Shown: one piece after another, positions 6,146 to 8,387 of the stretch
How the letters are laid out: each line of letters starts with the position of its first letter
How positions within the stretch are numbered: the stretch's first letter is position 1
Assembly: GCA_002170915.1 (NCBI GenBank)
Contig: NHHQ01000102.1
Coordinates: 1 to 8,387 of the forward strand
Source: Rhodospirillaceae bacterium TMED167
GTDB taxonomy: Bacteria > Pseudomonadota > Alphaproteobacteria > Rhodospirillales_A > UBA2165
Length of the DNA: 8,387 nucleotides
Reading direction: 5' to 3'
Position numbers and translations under genes: made by a program
Notes under the pieces: model-generated
What the model saw: only the letters and a program-made list of their open reading frames with translations
What the model was told of the DNA's origin: nothing
Databases searched by the model: none

Positions 6146-7146
6146 TGTTGGGCGCGTCGCTACCCTTACATGGCGGCGATATCAGCGCGGCAAACGCCCG
6201 GTTTGGCGTGCCCAAAGAGGGCTGGCTCGACCTGTCCACTGGGATTAATCCTTTTGCCTATCCCGACCTGACGCAACGTGCGGAAGCGGTTCGGCGCTTG
6301 CCGACGGCGGGCGATGCGGCCGTATTTGAGGGCGCCGCTCGGGCTTATTACAGTGTGCCCGCAGGCGCGGCCCTTGTGGCCGTGCCGGGCACTCAGGCGG
6401 CCCTTCAGATCTTGCCTTTGTTGCGACCAAAATGTGCCGTTGCGATCCTAGGACCGACCTACAGTGAGCATGGTAAAACCTGGCGAATGGCTGGCCATGA
6501 CGTCCAGGAAGTGAATTCATTTGAGGCCTTGGGAGACGGCGATGTTTCGGTTCTCGTGAACCCAAATAATCCAGACGGGATGCGATATGATCCCCGGCTT
6601 GTCTTGGAGCTTGCGGAGCACGTTGGCGCCCGCGGTGGATGGTTGATTGTAGATGAGGCGTTTGTGGATACGGAAGAGGGGCTTAGCGGGGCTCCACAGG
6701 CCGGACGGGACGGTCTTATTTTTTTACGGTCGATGGGTAAGTTTTTTGGATTGGCCGGTTTGCGTCTTGGATGTGTGATCTGCGCGCCAGCGTTTGCCGG
6801 AAAATTAAGAGACCGGCTCGGCCCCTGGTCGGTTGGCGGCGGCGCACTGGAGGTCGGTACCCGGGCGTTATCAGACGCGGCCTGGATTTTGGAAAATCGT
6901 CTCCGGCTCTCGCAAGCCGGAGACGATTTGGAACTCCTGCTGGCTGATACCGGCCTCGGCGTCATCGGCGGAACCGATCTTTTCAAGCTGGTGGAAACGG
7001 CGCGTGCTTACGAGGTCTATGAAGCGCTTGGCTGTCAGGGTATTCTCGTCCGTGCGTTTGCTGAACGACCCGGTTGGCTGCGTTTTGGTCTACCCGGACA
7101 AGCGGAAAACGTGGCGCGGCTGAAATCTGTTTTGGCAACCTTTTGA
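6145..7146 (+). CDS. cobD: Threonine-phosphate decarboxylase
   Basis: This PLP enzyme of aminotransferase fold type I decarboxylates L-threonine O-3-phosphate to (R)-1-amino-2-propanol phosphate, the linker for the lower ligand of cobalamin. The symbol cobD follows Salmonella; Pseudomonas denitrificans calls it cobC. The 333 residues match the expected length. Markers are HGGDISAANARFG (9-21), LDLSTGINPFAYP (28-40), the PLP phosphate region PGTQAALQILP (81-91), NPNNPDG (139-145), VDEAF (169-173) and the Schiff-base Lys199 in RSMGKFFGLAGLRLG. The start is GTG at 6145, overlapping the MBL stop by one base; only an adjacent TTG offers an alternative, since upstream in-frame codons back to TGA 6121 contain no start. 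No strong ribosome site precedes it, which fits translational coupling. A perfect 15-bp inverted repeat lies at codons 250-262 without disturbing family spacing. Confidence 0.93.
   Translation: MLGASLPLHGGDISAANARFGVPKEGWLDLSTGINPFAYPDLTQRAEAVRRLPTAGDAAVFEGAARAYYSVPAGAALVAVPGTQAALQILPLLRPKCAVAILGPTYSEHGKTWRMAGHDVQEVNSFEALGDGDVSVLVNPNNPDGMRYDPRLVLELAEHVGARGGWLIVDEAFVDTEEGLSGAPQAGRDGLIFLRSMGKFFGLAGLRLGCVICAPAFAGKLRDRLGPWSVGGGALEVGTRALSDAAWILENRLRLSQAGDDLELLLADTGLGVIGGTDLFKLVETARAYEVYEALGCQGILVRAFAERPGWLRFGLPGQAENVARLKSVLATF
6894..6929. repeat. Perfect 15-bp inverted repeat inside cobD
   Basis: AAATCGTCTCCGGCT (6894-6908) is the exact reverse complement of 6915-6929, with CTCGCA as a 6-base loop. 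In cobD mRNA it would fold into a strong hairpin at codons 250-262 (NRLRLSQAGDD). On the minus strand the stem is followed by TCC, so its end reads GATTTTCC, a short four-T tract. It lies about 230 bases past the cobB stop in the cobB direction. The repeat is certain; a terminator role is only inferred. Confidence 0.85.
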
Positions 7147-7155
7147 GAGCTAGCG

Positions 7156-8387
7156 TCAATCTGCATCAATGATGTGCAGGAAAGAGCCACACACCGTCCC
7201 CTGAACACATCCCACAAGGGCGCCGTTTTCCCCGCATGCGTCCGCCGCTCTGAAAAGAGAGGACCCGGCTGTTTGACTGAGTGATGCATAGTGAAATTCA
7301 TGACCCTTGAAGGACTGCCCGGCTGGGCCCAGCGCGCTCGCTTGGTGTGTCACCATGGTCCGGTACCCTAAGTGGAGTTTGCGATCGGCAAAACTTGTGT
7401 GGACTGGCAACAGACCCGCCATCTTCTGCTCATCGCCGTTTTCATCGGTCAGCGTCTCTCCCAGCACCATGAAGCCGCCGCATTCCCCGTAAATGGCCAC
7501 GCCCCGACTGGCAGCGTCTCTTATGCTTCCCAGAAAGGTCTGGTTTTTGGCCAACACCGGGGCATGGAGCTCCGGATACCCCCCTGGCAGGTAAATGCCC
7601 TCCGCCGCTGTTGGGACCGGATCATCGGCCAAGGGTGAGAAAAATGTGATCGACGCGCCGGCTGATTTCCATCCCCCTAAAATATGAGGATAGGCGAAGG
7701 CAAAGGCATCGTCCTGAGCGACGGCAATATGCAGGCCGAGCGAGCACAGCGGCGCAAGGGCCGGTTTTGGCGTTGCCGGAGGGGGCACCGCGGCCAGGTC
7801 CGCGAGCCTGTCTAAGTCAACTGCATTGCCAACGATCGCGGCGACGCGCGCCACCCAAGAGTGGACATCGCTGTGCTCACGCGCCTGGACCAGTCCCAAG
7901 TGCCGGCTGGGCAGGTCGAGTTCGGATGACCGGGGAACGTACCCCAGGCAGGGAATGCCTGTGGGCGCGAGGGCGGTTTCCAGCAGTTTCCGGTGCCGTT
8001 CTCCGCCGACACGATTCAAAATGACGCCGCCCACGGTGACATCTTTACGGTGCCGGGCGAAGCCTTCCACCACGGCGGCGGCAGATGCGCTCTGTCCTTT
8101 CACATCGATAACCAGCACCACGGGCCAGCCGAGCAGGGCCGCAGCGTCGGCGGTGCTGCCGGTGCCATCCGCGGCGCCATCAAACAGGCCCATCACGCCC
8201 TCGGCGATCATGAGCGCCGTTCCAGTGGATGAAATTTGCTGGTGAAGCGTTTCCGGGCGCATGGACCAAGGGTCGATATTGCGGCACGGGAGACCCGTGG
8301 CACAAGAATGAAAGGCCGGGTCAATGTAATCTGGACCGATTTTCAGAGACCCGATATCCGTCCCCTTGTTTTTCAGGGCCCGCAACA
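7156..8387 (-). CDS. cobB: Cobyrinic/hydrogenobyrinic acid a,c-diamide synthase, 5' end cut off
   Basis: This glutamine-dependent amidotransferase (cobB, or cbiA in the anaerobic pathway) uses ATP and glutamine to amidate side chains a and c of the corrin ring. At least 409 residues are visible. The frame is open through the window edge, so the TTG at 8385-8383 is an internal leucine and not a start; about 20-30 residues, including the expected P-loop, lie outside. Counting from that leucine: KIGPDYIDPAFH (15-26), EGVMGLFDG (62-70), the VILNRVGGERH segment (121-131), then the class I glutamine amidotransferase domain with YLPGGYPE (265-272), nucleophile Cys302 in YGECGGFMVLGE, and GHEFHYA (361-367) with the likely catalytic histidine. 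The C-terminus GSFLHIIDAD is typical. It converges on cobD with 9 bases between stops. Whether the ring substrate is cobyrinic or hydrogenobyrinic acid is not decided by the sequence; the aerobic type is favoured by the alphaproteobacterial style. Confidence 0.93.
   Translation of the reverse strand, partial: LRALKNKGTDIGSLKIGPDYIDPAFHSCATGLPCRNIDPWSMRPETLHQQISSTGTALMIAEGVMGLFDGAADGTGSTADAAALLGWPVVLVIDVKGQSASAAAVVEGFARHRKDVTVGGVILNRVGGERHRKLLETALAPTGIPCLGYVPRSSELDLPSRHLGLVQAREHSDVHSWVARVAAIVGNAVDLDRLADLAAVPPPATPKPALAPLCSLGLHIAVAQDDAFAFAYPHILGGWKSAGASITFFSPLADDPVPTAAEGIYLPGGYPELHAPVLAKNQTFLGSIRDAASRGVAIYGECGGFMVLGETLTDENGDEQKMAGLLPVHTSFADRKLHLGYRTMVTHQASALGPAGQSFKGHEFHYASLSQTAGSSLFRAADACGENGALVGCVQGTVCGSFLHIIDAD

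Noticed and set aside
7248..7259. CTCT-GAAA-AGAG hairpin just past cobD on the plus strand
   Set aside because: A 4-bp stem without a T tract inside cobB is not credible as a terminator.
7826..8245. 139-codon plus-strand open frame opposite cobB
   Set aside because: It is a shadow of cobB: the minus frame carries all family motifs while this product is low-complexity Ser/Ala/Pro/Arg-rich.
8383..8385. TTG at 8385-8383 as the cobB start codon
   Set aside because: The frame continues to the window edge and the P-loop expected upstream is missing, so the gene is cut by the window and not started here.

Overview
The window reads as ordinary chromosome of a Gram-negative proteobacterium, most likely an alphaproteobacterium. 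The basis is moderately high GC with Shine-Dalgarno-led genes, a long-form IorA/IorB pair of the proteobacterial type, and cobalamin enzymes whose sequences match the aerobic (CobB/CobC-type) alphaproteobacterial versions. The lineage is inferred from protein style only. I see no rRNA, tRNA, CRISPR array, insertion sequence or phage gene.

Layout: (1) Bases 1-99 are a GC-rich edge without a confident gene, containing a small hairpin just past iorB. (2) Bases 100-3737, minus strand, hold a two-gene operon, iorA then iorB, joined by a 4-base ATGA overlap. It encodes a thiamine-diphosphate, iron-sulfur 2-oxoacid (indolepyruvate/arylpyruvate) oxidoreductase. (3) Bases 3738-3904 are the divergent control region, with a good minus-strand promoter for iorA overlapped by a short inverted repeat. 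(4) Bases 3905-5131, plus strand, encode a type-2 (MOFRL family) glycerate kinase. (5) Bases 5132-5251 are a spacer with weak hairpins and a 7-codon leader frame. (6) Bases 5252-7146, plus strand, hold an MBL-fold hydrolase followed by threonine-phosphate decarboxylase (cobD in Salmonella naming, cobC in Pseudomonas denitrificans naming), which share one base at the stop/start. (7) Bases 7156-8387, minus strand, are the 3' part of cobB (cobyrinic/hydrogenobyrinic acid a,c-diamide synthase), convergent with cobD across 9 bases and cut by the window end before its P-loop.

Functionally there are two unrelated themes. IorAB would take arylpyruvates, made by transamination of aromatic amino acids, to aryl-acetyl-CoA while reducing ferredoxin. 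Glycerate kinase feeds glycerate into lower glycolysis. The right half belongs to cobalamin synthesis: CobB amidates the corrin ring and CobD makes the aminopropanol phosphate used for the nucleotide loop. The MBL hydrolase has no known role there, but its tight coupling to cobD makes a link worth testing.

The most unusual DNA feature is a perfect 15-bp inverted repeat with a 6-base loop inside the cobD coding sequence (6894-6929). In the opposite orientation it could act as a terminator for cobB. I found no clear evidence for a wholly new multi-gene system; the remaining leads are modest.
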